Shown: positions 1-10,524, counted from the stretch's first letter. The stretch: DNA of 64,000 nt from Mangrovimonas cancribranchiae (GCF_037126245.1 NZ_CP136925.1:1542001-1606000); one strand, 5' to 3'. Numbers and translations are program-made. The notes: generated by a model not told the origin, from the sequence alone.

Positions 1-2211
1 TCTTATTTAGTAAGCTATTCTGGTAGATTTAGAGAAAATATTGGTATTGGTATTAGTGCATTTCAACAAAACTACGGGGTTTTAACAACTTTTGGTGGAA
101 TTTTAAACTTTGCCTATAACGCAAGACTACAACGTGACAATAACTTAACATTTGGTATTAATGTTGGTGCTTACCAAAGTGGTATTAATGATGGTAATGT
201 CGTTACCAACACCCCAGATCCTTCACTAGAAAATATACCATCTAATTTTTTATTAAGTGTAAGTCCTGGAATTAATTACGGAACGGTGTTTTTAGATTTT
301 GGTGTAACAGTCAACAATCTTGTGCTTTACAATTTTACATCTTCTGAATTACTTAAAGATAATCCCGAACAAAGTATTCAACTCCACGCTATGTATACTG
401 GATATATGAATAGTCGCGGATTTTTTGATGAAACCAAATTTACAGGATTAATAAAATCTGAATTTAAAGATGATAACACTATTTTTTCTGGTGGCATCAT
501 GTTAACAGTTCCTAAAGGTATTTGGGCTCAAGCTGGTTATAATACTTTATATGGTGCATACGGTGGCTTAGGATTACACCTTACCGAACAAATATCCATA
601 GAGTACAACTACGAAAAAGCTGTAGGTGACTTAGCTACTTTAGGATCGGCTCACGAAATAACTTTAGCCTACAAATTTAAAAATAGAGAACGATACGATT
701 ATAGTCGTGAAGATAGAGTAAGTGCTTTAATTTCTTCTAAGCCTAAAAAGAAACAATACTCTCAAGCAGATAAAGCCAAAGCAGAAGCTAACCGTAAAGC
801 AGCGGCCAAAGCTAAAGAAGAAGCTCGTTTAGCGGCCGAGGTAAAAGCCGAAGAACAAGCACGTCTTGCTGCGGAAGCAAAAGCCAAAGCAGAAGCTGAA
901 GAACAAGTACGTCTTGCAGAGGAAGCAAAAGCCAAAGCAGAAGCTGAAGAACAAGCACGTCTTGCGGCGGAAGCAAAAGCCAAAGCAGAAGCCGAAGAAC
1001 AAGTACGTCTTGCTGCAGAAGCCGAAGCTAAAGCGGAAGCTGAAGAACAAGCACGTCTTGCTGCGGAAGCAAAAGCTAAAGCAGAAGCCGAAGAACAAGT
1101 ACGTCTTGCTGCGGAAGCAAAAGCTAAAGCAGAAGCCGAAGAACAAGTACGTCTTGCAGAGGAAGCAAAAGCCAAAGCAGAAGCTGAAGAACAAGCACGT
1201 CTTGCGGCGGAAGCAAAAGCCAAAGCAGAAGCCGAAGAACAAGTACGTCTTGCTGCAGAAGCCAAGGCTAAAGCAGAAGCCGAAGAACAAGCAAAATTAG
1301 CTTTAGAAGAAGCTAAAATAGATAGTATTCCTGTGGCTAATGATGACCTATCAAAGTCTATGAATGAAATGGCTGAATCTGTTGAAACTGCAAGAAAATC
1401 CCAAGTAGAACTATTAAACAAACTTGAAAAAGCTGTTGATATAAAAGATCAAGATTTAAAAGACTTAAAACGAGAAAACGATTTAAGTGAACAAGGTATT
1501 TATTTAGATCCTAAGCCATTTAAAAGTACAACTGCTGAAAACAGACGAATAGAAGCTTTAAAAATAGAGTTAGAACAAACAATTGCAGCGAGAAGCCAAG
1601 CTATCAAAGAACTTGAATTATTACAAAACCAAAGAGAAGAAGAAATTGGTGTTATTCAGCTAGATGAAGTTTTCTTATTCTATCAAAAGAAATTAAAAAC
1701 ACTTAAAGAACAACAAGCACAGGCCTTGCAGACAAAAGCAGCTTTAGAAGCTAGATTAGAAAAAATTAATATTGCTACAGAGTACGAAAGAAAACGTCGT
1801 ATAAAACGCGCATTATATAAAAACGAAGAAGATAGATATGTGCAAGACAGCTTAAAACTTGAAGACATAAGAAAAAACACCGCTTTAAGTACTAAACCAC
1901 TACTTGAAGAAGATTTTGATTTTGGTGAACAACGTACGAGTAGTATTCAAATATTAAAAAATGTTACCAACACAGATAGCGGATATTATATTGTATTAGC
2001 TGTACATACTGATGTTGCGAAAAGAGATGATTTCCTTAAAAAAGCTGTTTCGGCAGGCGAAAAGAATATTAACTTTTTCTACGATGTTAATACGAGTAAG
2101 TACTACATCTATAACAAAAAGTATAATAATATTGGTGCCGCTAATTCAGCGCTTAAAGAAAAAGGAAATCAACCATATAACAGTAAAATTTCTATAGTGA
2201 AAATTGAATAA
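1..2211 (+). CDS. PorP/SprF-type outer membrane protein with helical repeat and SPOR-like tail (5' partial)
   Basis: The frame is open from base 1, so the gene starts upstream of the window; the first in-window Met (286) is internal. The visible part begins with beta-barrel sequence typical of PorP/SprF proteins (alternating Tyr/Gly/Phe strands to about base 700). Then come an Ala/Glu/Lys helix with a 16-residue period (bases 850-1281), a second charged coiled-coil stretch (about 1320-1900), and a C-terminal domain of about 80 residues with the GYYIVLAVHTD pattern of SPOR domains. PorP/SprF proteins act in the outer membrane in type IX secretion, usually beside a large type B adhesin. The inferred role is a barrel tethered across the periplasm to peptidoglycan. 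The adhesin it serves may lie upstream of the window or be the gene 70 bp downstream. The fusion is the unusual part; the SPOR call is from pattern only. Confidence 0.8.
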   Translation, partial: SYLVSYSGRFRENIGIGISAFQQNYGVLTTFGGILNFAYNARLQRDNNLTFGINVGAYQSGINDGNVVTNTPDPSLENIPSNFLLSVSPGINYGTVFLDFGVTVNNLVLYNFTSSELLKDNPEQSIQLHAMYTGYMNSRGFFDETKFTGLIKSEFKDDNTIFSGGIMLTVPKGIWAQAGYNTLYGAYGGLGLHLTEQISIEYNYEKAVGDLATLGSAHEITLAYKFKNRERYDYSREDRVSALISSKPKKKQYSQADKAKAEANRKAAAKAKEEARLAAEVKAEEQARLAAEAKAKAEAEEQVRLAEEAKAKAEAEEQARLAAEAKAKAEAEEQVRLAAEAEAKAEAEEQARLAAEAKAKAEAEEQVRLAAEAKAKAEAEEQVRLAEEAKAKAEAEEQARLAAEAKAKAEAEEQVRLAAEAKAKAEAEEQAKLALEEAKIDSIPVANDDLSKSMNEMAESVETARKSQVELLNKLEKAVDIKDQDLKDLKRENDLSEQGIYLDPKPFKSTTAENRRIEALKIELEQTIAARSQAIKELELLQNQREEEIGVIQLDEVFLFYQKKLKTLKEQQAQALQTKAALEARLEKINIATEYERKRRIKRALYKNEEDRYVQDSLKLEDIRKNTALSTKPLLEEDFDFGEQRTSSIQILKNVTNTDSGYYIVLAVHTDVAKRDDFLKKAVSAGEKNINFFYDVNTSKYYIYNKKYNNIGAANSALKEKGNQPYNSKISIVKIE
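850..1281 (+). repeat. 48-bp tandem repeat encoding a 16-residue Ala/Glu/Lys helix
   Basis: Nine copies of a 48 bp unit encode variants of AEEQARLAAEAKAKAE, followed by a partial tenth. Units alternate Ala or Val after EEQ. The block of units 2-4 recurs as units 7-9 with the same silent variants, a 240 bp higher-order duplication. A 16-residue period is not a heptad multiple, so a TolA-like long helix is more likely than a canonical coiled coil. Confidence 0.9.
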
Positions 2212-2227
2212 ACACAACTAAAAGATC

Positions 2228-2262
2228 TCCTTTTTTACGGCGCCCCACAAAGTAAAAAAGGA
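2228..2262 (+). other. Intergenic hairpin
   Basis: An 11-base stem (tccttttttac / gtaaaaaagga) surrounds a 13-base loop in the 70 bp between the first PorP/SprF gene and the giant adhesin. No U-run follows the stem, so it may be an attenuator or an mRNA processing/stability element rather than a simple terminator. Confidence 0.5.
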
Positions 2263-2281
2263 CTCTAAAATGTAATACATC

Positions 2282-5200
2282 ATGAAAAAACCTACTTTTT
2301 CAACTATTGCCCTTATTGTATTATTCGCTTTAATTGGCTTATCTGGTCATGCGCAAAATTATGTCCCATTTACACCTAGGTTTGACCAAGACTTAAAAGG
2401 AGATATTGTTTTAATTGGAAACAACATCTTAGGCCCAGACAATAATGCTTTTAATAGCAATAATGTCTACAACCATAATGTTGATATGCAATATATTGAT
2501 ATAGATAGCGATCCTTCAACTTTTAGTTCTTCGAGTGCAGATTTAGAAATTCCAAATCCAAATTGTTATCAAATTATTTATGCTGGTCTATATTGGGGAG
2601 CCGTAACTGATGGAAACGAACCAATAAATCAAGTAAAATTTAAAGGTCCAACAGGCGGTTATCACGACATTAACGGTACAATAGTATACGACGCAAATGG
2701 AAGCGCCACGGGAGATAGTTTTCCATATTCATGCTATGCCGATGTAACCTCTATTGTAACCACAATGGGAACTGACTTAGGAACTTACACCATAGCAAAT
2801 GTTTCCAGTGCTCAAGGTGAAACTAGCGATTTCAATCCATATAATGGAACTGGGTTTTCAGCAGGTTGGTCTCTTTTTGTGGTGTATGAAGATCCTACTC
2901 TACCAGGAAAATCAATCACAAGTTTTGATGGTTTTAGCGCAATAAGCAGCTCGGTTAATTTAGATGTTCCAGTAACTGGATTTAGAACAGTTCCCGCTCC
3001 TGCTCCAGTAAGAGCAAACTTTGCCTTTGCTGCTCTTGAAGGTGACAAACCAATTCAAAACGACAGATTAGTACTTAACGGCGTTCCGTTATCTGCTGCA
3101 GATAGACCTGCAAATAACTTTTTTAATAGTTCTGTAACACGATTAGATGCCACCCCTGTTAACAATAGAGTCCCTAATAGCACAAATACATTAGGATTTG
3201 ATACTGGAGTAATGGTTGTACCCAATCCAGGTAATACTGTTATTGCCAACGATGCTACATCAGCAACTGTTCGCCTAGAAAGTAATCAAGATGTTTACTT
3301 TCAATACTTTTTTGCATTAGCTGTAGACATTATTGAACCCAATATTGTTTTAACCAAAATTGTTGAAGACGATTTAGGAAACAATATAGGTGGAGAAACC
3401 GTAGGCTTAGGGCAGCCCCTAAACTATGTTATTGGTTTTCAAAATACAGGAAATGATAATGCTACAAACTTTCAAATAAGAGATATCCTTCCTATAAATA
3501 TTGTATTTAATTATCCAGAAGATTTGGTCCTTCCTCCAGGAGTTACTGTTGCTAGTTACGATCCTAATACACGTGAAATCGTTTTTAATATTGAAGACTA
3601 TTTAGTTGAAGAAAACGACCCTGTATATGAAATACGTATTGAGGTTATGACTGTTGAAACTTGCAGCCAATTAGCAGATTCATGTTCAAACCTTATTCTT
3701 AACCAAGCTTTTGCAACATACAATGGATATTACAATCCAGATTTTCAAATTACTGACGACCCAAGCTTTAGTAGCAACACAGGATGTTTAATTACGCCTC
3801 AGGCAACCAATTTTTTAGCCGATTTAAATGACTGTACTTTCACACAAAATGAAACCTTATGTGGTGATAGTTTAGAATTAACAGCCGCAAATGGTTACGA
3901 CACCTATTCATGGTCTACAAGTCCAACAGGAACTCCTGTTATAGGAACAACACAATCGATAACAATAACCGAACCAGGAACATATTACTCTTTTAATACA
4001 GCACCAGCACCTTGCCAATCCATTCAACAAGAATTTACTGTTAATTTGTTTGGAGAAGATATTACAAATCCTGTTATACCTTATGCCGACGAAGTAGTCG
4101 TTTGCCCAAACGATGGGGAAGAATTACCAAATATATTTTTATGTGGCGCTAACGATTTTGTTGAAATACAAACAAATATCGCTGGAGCGTCTTCTATTAT
4201 TTGGGAACAATTAGACGAAAGTAGTTGTCCCGAAGTTAGTAATCCAGATTGTGCAAACCAAGATGGTTCTTGTGTCTGGAATGAAGTTGGAACTGGAGAA
4301 GACTTTATTGCAAATACAGCTGGACAGTTTAGATTAACTATAAATTTTGATGGTGGTTGTTATGTACAATTTCATTTTAATGTTTATCAAAATATTTTAA
4401 ATCCAACTGTTAATGCTACCGATATAATTTGTGACACCCCAGGAACCATAACTGTTAATAATGTACCTAGTGGTTATGAGTATAGTATTGATGGTACAAA
4501 CTATCAAACCAGTAATACATTTTCAGTAGCAACACCAGGAATTTATACCGTTTATATAAGACAAGTAGGTGTGAATTCTAACCCTTGTATTTTTAGCATT
4601 CCAGATGTTCAGATAAGAGAACGCCAATTTACCGCCAGTACTAACATAACACAGCCTCTTTGTTTTGATGATAAAGGAAGTATTCATCTAGCAGCTAACG
4701 ATGCCGATCCACAATATTACTTTTCAATTTACGAAAATGGCACTCTAGTAAATACCGTAGGACCAATTACTGAAAACAATTATACGTTTGAAAACCTAAA
4801 CCCTGGAACTTATACCGTAAGTTTTGAAACTGATGATGGTTGCACTTACTCGGAAGATGTTGAAATAATTCAGCCTCCACAATTAACAACTACAGCTGCC
4901 TTAACCACACCCTTAACATGTGCTGATGGAGAGCTAACCATTTACCCAGAAGGAGGTACACCGCCTTATTTCTACTTTATAAATAGTACTACAGATTTTC
5001 AAACGGTACCAGAATACACCGTAACAACTCCAGGGATTTATGATATTATGGTGGTTGATTCTAACAACTGTACCGCTACAACAACACTAACTGTTGAAAT
5101 AGTTCCTGAACCAGACTTTACAGTTACGCAAACCAATATTGCTTGTGCAGGTAATGATAATGGCTCAATTACTATTAATGTTACCAATGCCAATGGTAAT

Positions 5201-8200
5201 ACTTTAGAATATAGTATTGATGGAGGTACGACTTTTACAAACTCATCAGTATTTACAAATTTACCTGAAGGAACATATCAAGTGGTTGTACAATATAGTA
5301 TAGGAACCTCTGTTTGCGAGACCGCACCACAACCTATAACTATTACTGCGGCACCACCTTTAAATGGTACAGCAGAGCTTTCCGCACCTTACACATGTAC
5401 TGATACAGGAACTATTTCTGTTACTGGTGTAACCGGAGGCACACCACCTTATTCTTATAGTATTGATGGGGTTAACTTCCAAACAGGTAATACCTTTACT
5501 GGATTATCTGCAGGCACATACACTATGACCATTCAAGATGCTAGTGGCTGTACATTTATTGCAAATACTATTGTTATTGATGCGTTAGATCCACCTTCAG
5601 ACTTAACATTTAATCATACGCCACTATCTTGTCCTTCTAATGTATCTACTATTACAATTACAGGAGTAACTGGTGGAACAGGTGTTATTGAATATCAAAT
5701 TATTGCACCGGCTTCAGCCGCTACACCTTATCAAGCATCAAATACATTTAGTAATTTACCTCCTGGAACATATACATTTCAAGTTCAAGATGAAAATAAC
5801 TGTACGTATAGCGAAACCTATACTATAGATCCTTTACCAGAACTTAACCTTAATACTGTTCTTGATTCTGATTTAGATTGTACAGCAACTTCTGATGCGG
5901 TTATTTCTGGCACAATTTCAGGTGGTTCAACACCTTATACTTATGCTGTTTCTATTAATGGTGGTGCATATACAACCATAGGTGCCACAGGAAATACGTT
6001 TACGTATAACACTTCAAATGCAGGAACCTATCAGTTCCAAATTACAGATGCTAATAACTGTACTATTGAATCGATTATTCATACAGTAGAACCTATTACA
6101 CCACCAGCTTTAAGTTTGGTTACACAAGGTGAACCTATTCTATGTCATGGTAACAGTAATGCCTCAATTGATATTACCATAGATACAACTGTGGGCACTC
6201 CTCCATTTACCATTAATGTTTACAATGATACAACAGGTACCAACTATGGCACACAAACCTCTGGATTACCAGCTGGCGATTATACTATAACTGTTACAGA
6301 TGCTAAATCTTGTACCGCTACTGATACGATTACGATTACAGAACCTGACGACATTAATGTTAATTACCACACTATTGATATTACTTGTACAGCAAGTGGC
6401 GTATCACAAGGTTCTATTATTATTGATAATGTTACTGGAGGTACAGCACCTTATAATTATTTTGTAACAGGAACTAATGGCTATTCTAATTCAGAGTTTA
6501 ATGCTTCTGGAACAACATCGGTAAGTTTTGATGTTGTTGACTTTGGCCTTTATGAAATTAATGTTGTTGATGCCAATGGCTGTTCGGTACTTATACAAGA
6601 TGTTTTAGTTGCCTCACCTCCTACCGATTTAGATATTTATATTGAACCGTCTGTAAATTGTGCTACTGGAGGTGAAGCCATTGTAAGTATAGGCTCTTCG
6701 TTAAGTAGTTCTGGACCTTTTTATTTTAGTATTTATCAAGGACCTATATCTGTTTATCCTAATCCTGCTGGTTCTTGGATTCCAGAAGATTCTCCTGGTA
6801 GTGAATCGGCTACGTTTACCGGATTAACACCAGGCGTTAGCTATACATTTATCGTTTACGATGCCTCTACTAATTGTAGTTATTATGAACCAGCTACAGC
6901 TCCAATACCAACAAACTCCACATTAACCGCTACAGCTGTTAGCGAAAGTAATATTACCTGTACAGGTAGTGCAGATGGTAATGTCTCTTTTAATATAAAT
7001 AGTGTTTACGGATCTTCTGTTGATGTGCATTATGAAATATTCAATTCATTAAGTCAAAGCTCAACAGGTATTTTTGGTGATGATACAGTACCTGCTAACG
7101 GAACACTTACGGTTACCAATTTAGGACCTCTTCCTTTTGGGAATTATTATGTGTTAATTGAAGAAACTAGCGGTCCTAATGCAGGATGTAGTATAGTAAC
7201 AGTCCCTTTTAATATTACAGAATCTGAATTCCCTTTAAACTTAACTGTTTTAGTAGACCAAAATGCGAATTGTAATCCTAATTCAGGAATTATTAGTGCA
7301 ATTGGGCATGATGGAACAGCACCATATCAATATCAAATAACTACAACAGCTGCTGCTCCTTCTGAAACAGACCCAGCTTGGGCATCAACAAATGTCTTTA
7401 ATGTAGATGGTGGAGATTATTATGTTCATGTTATAGATACTTATGGATGTATTGTAAGTAGTCCAGTAACAACTGTGCCTACCGATCCTAGCCCTATAAT
7501 TGATGCGGTTGTAAACAACCAATGTACGGTTAACGAAGGGGAATTTACAATTGATGTTAGTATGCCTACAGCAGGAATGCCTCCTTATAGCTTTAGTATT
7601 AATGGTGGTGCTTTCCAAACACAAACAGTACCATTCTCCATTACTAATTTATCGTCTGGCACGCATACTATAGAAGTTAACGATAGTAATGGTTGTGGCA
7701 ACTTAGTAACTGTTACTATTGAAGTACCTTTAGATCTCACACCTGAATTAACTACGGAACCATCGTGTAATAATGATGATGGAGAAATAACAATTACTGG
7801 AATAGGTGGCTCTGGAAACTATAACTATTCAATTAGTCCTAATCCAGCGTCTATCAGTCTAACAGGTAATGTATTTTCTGGAGTTCCTTCTGGAATTTAT
7901 ACCGTGACAATTACCGATGTTAATACATTATGTACTGCAGAAGCGACTATTTCATTACCAGAAGCAACACAGCCTTCAATAACAACAACACCAACCGCAG
8001 TAACTTGCTTTGGTGATAATTCAGGAACTTTTGAACTCCTTGTTAATGGCTATTCTGGTGCTTATACGTATGAAATCTTTGATGATATGGGAATCTCTGT
8101 TTTAGGCCCTATCGCTACCAATACTTCAACAAACCCGGAAAACGTTTCAGGCTTAACCGCTGGTAATTTTACAGTAACTATTACCGAAACAGAAGTGCCG

Positions 8201-10480
8201 TTTTGTAGTGCAACTTCAAATGTTATTATAAACTCCCCTACTCAATCTTTAACATTAACTGTTTTAGAAACATCTAATGTTACTTGTAATAACGATAGTG
8301 GTACGATTACGGCTACAGCTACTGGTGGTTGGGGTAATTATGAATATGAACTAACTGGCGATGCTACAGTTGCGTATTCTCCTAATGGAACATTCACTGG
8401 GTTATCAGCTGGTAATTATACCGTTAATGTTAGAGATGATTCTAACTGTATAGCCTCAGAAAATATTACGTTAGTAGAACCAACACCAATTAATGCAACT
8501 TTTACGCCTAGCACTAATATGCTAGCTTGTTTTGGAGATCAAAATGCTTCTATAACAATAACTAATGTTACTGGTGGACAAGGTAGTAACTATACGTACA
8601 CCTTAAATACTATTTTGCCAACACCTAGCACGTCTGGTCCACAAACATTTAATGTGTTTGATAATCTTGGTCCTGGCACCTACTCAATAACTATTGAAGA
8701 TGGATACAGTTGCGAAATGACATCGGCAGACATTGTTATAGCAGAACCAACACCTGTTGATGTTAACCTTGTTACGCAATCAACACAAACGTGTTTAAAT
8801 GATGCGACACTTACATTAACTGCAACAGGAGGAACAGCACCATACACCTATAGTAATGATATTACATTTACAAATGTTTTAGGAGCATTTAATAACTCTA
8901 CCACATTTGCTGTAACTCCAGGGACTTATAGTTACTACGTACAAGATGCTAATGGTTGTACAGCTACTATTTCTAATGAAATCACTATAGAACCTTTACC
9001 TATTTTACAAGTTAACCTTCAAGCTGCTAACCCTACTATAAATTGTACAGGAGATAATACTGGAAGCATTATAGCTTCTGCTCAAGGAGGTCTTGGAAAT
9101 TATATTTACGAACTACAAGATGGAGCAGGCAATACTATTAATGCGACTCAAAATACGCCTGGTGTATTTACTAATTTAGTTGCTGGCACTTATATGGTTT
9201 ATGTTGAAAGTGGTGATTGTACAGAAACAACATCTACTATTACGATTACAGAACCAAGTACTGCTCTTGATGCCACGTTTACAGTTAACGATGTAACTTG
9301 TTACGGCTCGAATGATGGTATGTTAGAAATTAATGCAACAGGTGGTACAGGTACTATTATGTATGCTATTTCACCACAAATGGATCAATTCTTCGAAACC
9401 AATGTATTTGAAAACTTAGAACCTGGAACTTACGATGTTATTGTTCAAGACGAACTTGGTTGTTATATTACTCATAACTTTACAATTAATGAGCCTGCTC
9501 CTGTCATGCTAAGTATTGTACCTAATTCTATCTTCCCAGAAGTATGCGAAGGAGATCTAGATGGTGAGTTTAGTATTACTATTTCTGGAGGATCGTTACC
9601 ATATAGTGTTAGTTTAGATAGTTACGATGGTCCTTATTCTACAGGTGGTGCTACACAAACACAATTCGATTTTACAGGTTTAAGTGGTGGCGATCATATA
9701 GTTTTTGTTCGTGATGCTGAAGGTTGTGAATCTGAATGGAATATCACTATGCCAGAATCGGTAACTATTAATCCAACGGTTATCGTGGACTATGGTTGTG
9801 TGAATAATATTTCAGGTAATACCGTTACGGTAATTGTAGATGAAAGCATTGATACATCTCTTGTAGATTATTCACTAAATGGTGGACCATACCAAACTAG
9901 TAATATTTTTACCAACCTACCTGCGGGTCAAAATCACTATGTTGATGTAAGACACAACAACGGTTGTATTCAATCTACAGAGTTCTTTACTATTGAAGCA
10001 TACGAACCATTAACGTTAACGTTAACCGAAGGTGAATTAAATGAGATTATTGCTACAGCTAACGGTGGTACTGGCGATTATCAATTCACTTTTAATGGCG
10101 ATAACTACGGTAGTACAAATACGTTTACAATTACTTATTCTGGCACGCATACTGTAACAGTAACCGATACAAATGGTTGTACAGCAGTTGCTACTATTAA
10201 TATGGAATTTGTTGATGTATGTGTTCCTAATTACTTTACACCTAACGGCGATGGTGTTTTAGATGAATGGGGACCCGGATGTGCTTTAGCCTATCCTAAT
10301 CTTGAATTTTCAATTTTTGATAGATACGGAAGAAAAGTGGCAACCCTACGAATAGGTGAAAAGTGGGATGGCAGATATAAAGGAAACGAATTGCCTACCG
10401 GAGACTATTGGTATGTTGTAAACTTAAATAGTTCCGATGTAGACAAGAACATTGTCGGTCATTTTACACTATATAGATAA
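2282..10480 (+). CDS. Giant SprB-repeat adhesin with T9SS type B sorting domain
   Basis: This 2732-residue protein is predicted to be exported by Sec, moved across the outer membrane by type IX secretion and held on the cell surface. It has a signal peptide (1-24, cut near GHA-Q), an N-terminal domain (about 26-350) shared with the adhesin at 12984, a DUF11-like domain (about 353-480), an Ig-like segment (about 530-585), some 23 SprB-type repeats (about 705-2640) and a C-terminal type B sorting domain (about 2643-2732). The sorting domain is recognised by the VPNYFTPNGDGVLDEW and IFDRYGRKV motifs. Repeats follow the pattern GGTxPYxYSxDG ... GTYTVTVxDxNGC. SprB of Flavobacterium johnsoniae, a mobile gliding adhesin, is the family reference, but orthology to SprB is not claimed. 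The PorP/SprF gene 44 bp downstream is its probable secretion partner. Confidence 0.9.
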   Translation: MKKPTFSTIALIVLFALIGLSGHAQNYVPFTPRFDQDLKGDIVLIGNNILGPDNNAFNSNNVYNHNVDMQYIDIDSDPSTFSSSSADLEIPNPNCYQIIYAGLYWGAVTDGNEPINQVKFKGPTGGYHDINGTIVYDANGSATGDSFPYSCYADVTSIVTTMGTDLGTYTIANVSSAQGETSDFNPYNGTGFSAGWSLFVVYEDPTLPGKSITSFDGFSAISSSVNLDVPVTGFRTVPAPAPVRANFAFAALEGDKPIQNDRLVLNGVPLSAADRPANNFFNSSVTRLDATPVNNRVPNSTNTLGFDTGVMVVPNPGNTVIANDATSATVRLESNQDVYFQYFFALAVDIIEPNIVLTKIVEDDLGNNIGGETVGLGQPLNYVIGFQNTGNDNATNFQIRDILPINIVFNYPEDLVLPPGVTVASYDPNTREIVFNIEDYLVEENDPVYEIRIEVMTVETCSQLADSCSNLILNQAFATYNGYYNPDFQITDDPSFSSNTGCLITPQATNFLADLNDCTFTQNETLCGDSLELTAANGYDTYSWSTSPTGTPVIGTTQSITITEPGTYYSFNTAPAPCQSIQQEFTVNLFGEDITNPVIPYADEVVVCPNDGEELPNIFLCGANDFVEIQTNIAGASSIIWEQLDESSCPEVSNPDCANQDGSCVWNEVGTGEDFIANTAGQFRLTINFDGGCYVQFHFNVYQNILNPTVNATDIICDTPGTITVNNVPSGYEYSIDGTNYQTSNTFSVATPGIYTVYIRQVGVNSNPCIFSIPDVQIRERQFTASTNITQPLCFDDKGSIHLAANDADPQYYFSIYENGTLVNTVGPITENNYTFENLNPGTYTVSFETDDGCTYSEDVEIIQPPQLTTTAALTTPLTCADGELTIYPEGGTPPYFYFINSTTDFQTVPEYTVTTPGIYDIMVVDSNNCTATTTLTVEIVPEPDFTVTQTNIACAGNDNGSITINVTNANGNTLEYSIDGGTTFTNSSVFTNLPEGTYQVVVQYSIGTSVCETAPQPITITAAPPLNGTAELSAPYTCTDTGTISVTGVTGGTPPYSYSIDGVNFQTGNTFTGLSAGTYTMTIQDASGCTFIANTIVIDALDPPSDLTFNHTPLSCPSNVSTITITGVTGGTGVIEYQIIAPASAATPYQASNTFSNLPPGTYTFQVQDENNCTYSETYTIDPLPELNLNTVLDSDLDCTATSDAVISGTISGGSTPYTYAVSINGGAYTTIGATGNTFTYNTSNAGTYQFQITDANNCTIESIIHTVEPITPPALSLVTQGEPILCHGNSNASIDITIDTTVGTPPFTINVYNDTTGTNYGTQTSGLPAGDYTITVTDAKSCTATDTITITEPDDINVNYHTIDITCTASGVSQGSIIIDNVTGGTAPYNYFVTGTNGYSNSEFNASGTTSVSFDVVDFGLYEINVVDANGCSVLIQDVLVASPPTDLDIYIEPSVNCATGGEAIVSIGSSLSSSGPFYFSIYQGPISVYPNPAGSWIPEDSPGSESATFTGLTPGVSYTFIVYDASTNCSYYEPATAPIPTNSTLTATAVSESNITCTGSADGNVSFNINSVYGSSVDVHYEIFNSLSQSSTGIFGDDTVPANGTLTVTNLGPLPFGNYYVLIEETSGPNAGCSIVTVPFNITESEFPLNLTVLVDQNANCNPNSGIISAIGHDGTAPYQYQITTTAAAPSETDPAWASTNVFNVDGGDYYVHVIDTYGCIVSSPVTTVPTDPSPIIDAVVNNQCTVNEGEFTIDVSMPTAGMPPYSFSINGGAFQTQTVPFSITNLSSGTHTIEVNDSNGCGNLVTVTIEVPLDLTPELTTEPSCNNDDGEITITGIGGSGNYNYSISPNPASISLTGNVFSGVPSGIYTVTITDVNTLCTAEATISLPEATQPSITTTPTAVTCFGDNSGTFELLVNGYSGAYTYEIFDDMGISVLGPIATNTSTNPENVSGLTAGNFTVTITETEVPFCSATSNVIINSPTQSLTLTVLETSNVTCNNDSGTITATATGGWGNYEYELTGDATVAYSPNGTFTGLSAGNYTVNVRDDSNCIASENITLVEPTPINATFTPSTNMLACFGDQNASITITNVTGGQGSNYTYTLNTILPTPSTSGPQTFNVFDNLGPGTYSITIEDGYSCEMTSADIVIAEPTPVDVNLVTQSTQTCLNDATLTLTATGGTAPYTYSNDITFTNVLGAFNNSTTFAVTPGTYSYYVQDANGCTATISNEITIEPLPILQVNLQAANPTINCTGDNTGSIIASAQGGLGNYIYELQDGAGNTINATQNTPGVFTNLVAGTYMVYVESGDCTETTSTITITEPSTALDATFTVNDVTCYGSNDGMLEINATGGTGTIMYAISPQMDQFFETNVFENLEPGTYDVIVQDELGCYITHNFTINEPAPVMLSIVPNSIFPEVCEGDLDGEFSITISGGSLPYSVSLDSYDGPYSTGGATQTQFDFTGLSGGDHIVFVRDAEGCESEWNITMPESVTINPTVIVDYGCVNNISGNTVTVIVDESIDTSLVDYSLNGGPYQTSNIFTNLPAGQNHYVDVRHNNGCIQSTEFFTIEAYEPLTLTLTEGELNEIIATANGGTGDYQFTFNGDNYGSTNTFTITYSGTHTVTVTDTNGCTAVATINMEFVDVCVPNYFTPNGDGVLDEWGPGCALAYPNLEFSIFDRYGRKVATLRIGEKWDGRYKGNELPTGDYWYVVNLNSSDVDKNIVGHFTLYR
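4400..10200 (+). repeat. Array of about 23 diverged SprB-type protein repeats
   Basis: About 23 repeats of roughly 70-90 residues can be followed by the core xPYxYSxDG, the GTYTVTV strand and a closing D-x-N-G-C. They are conserved at protein level but clearly diverged at DNA level, with no long identical stretches noticed. The array therefore looks old, unlike those in the adhesin at 12984. Confidence 0.8.
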
Positions 10481-10524
10481 CTAAACAAACTAGGCCCCAA
10501 TTACCTAAATTAAACCTATTAGAC

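Noticed and set aside
762-1421. Open frames on the - strand and in another + frame across the 48 bp repeats
   Set aside because: All arise from the period-three repeat; products are Ser/Ala/Phe or Lys/Gln low-complexity sequence.
286-2211. Start of the first gene at the Met codon at base 286
   Set aside because: The same frame is open and barrel-like from base 1, so the gene is cut by the window edge.
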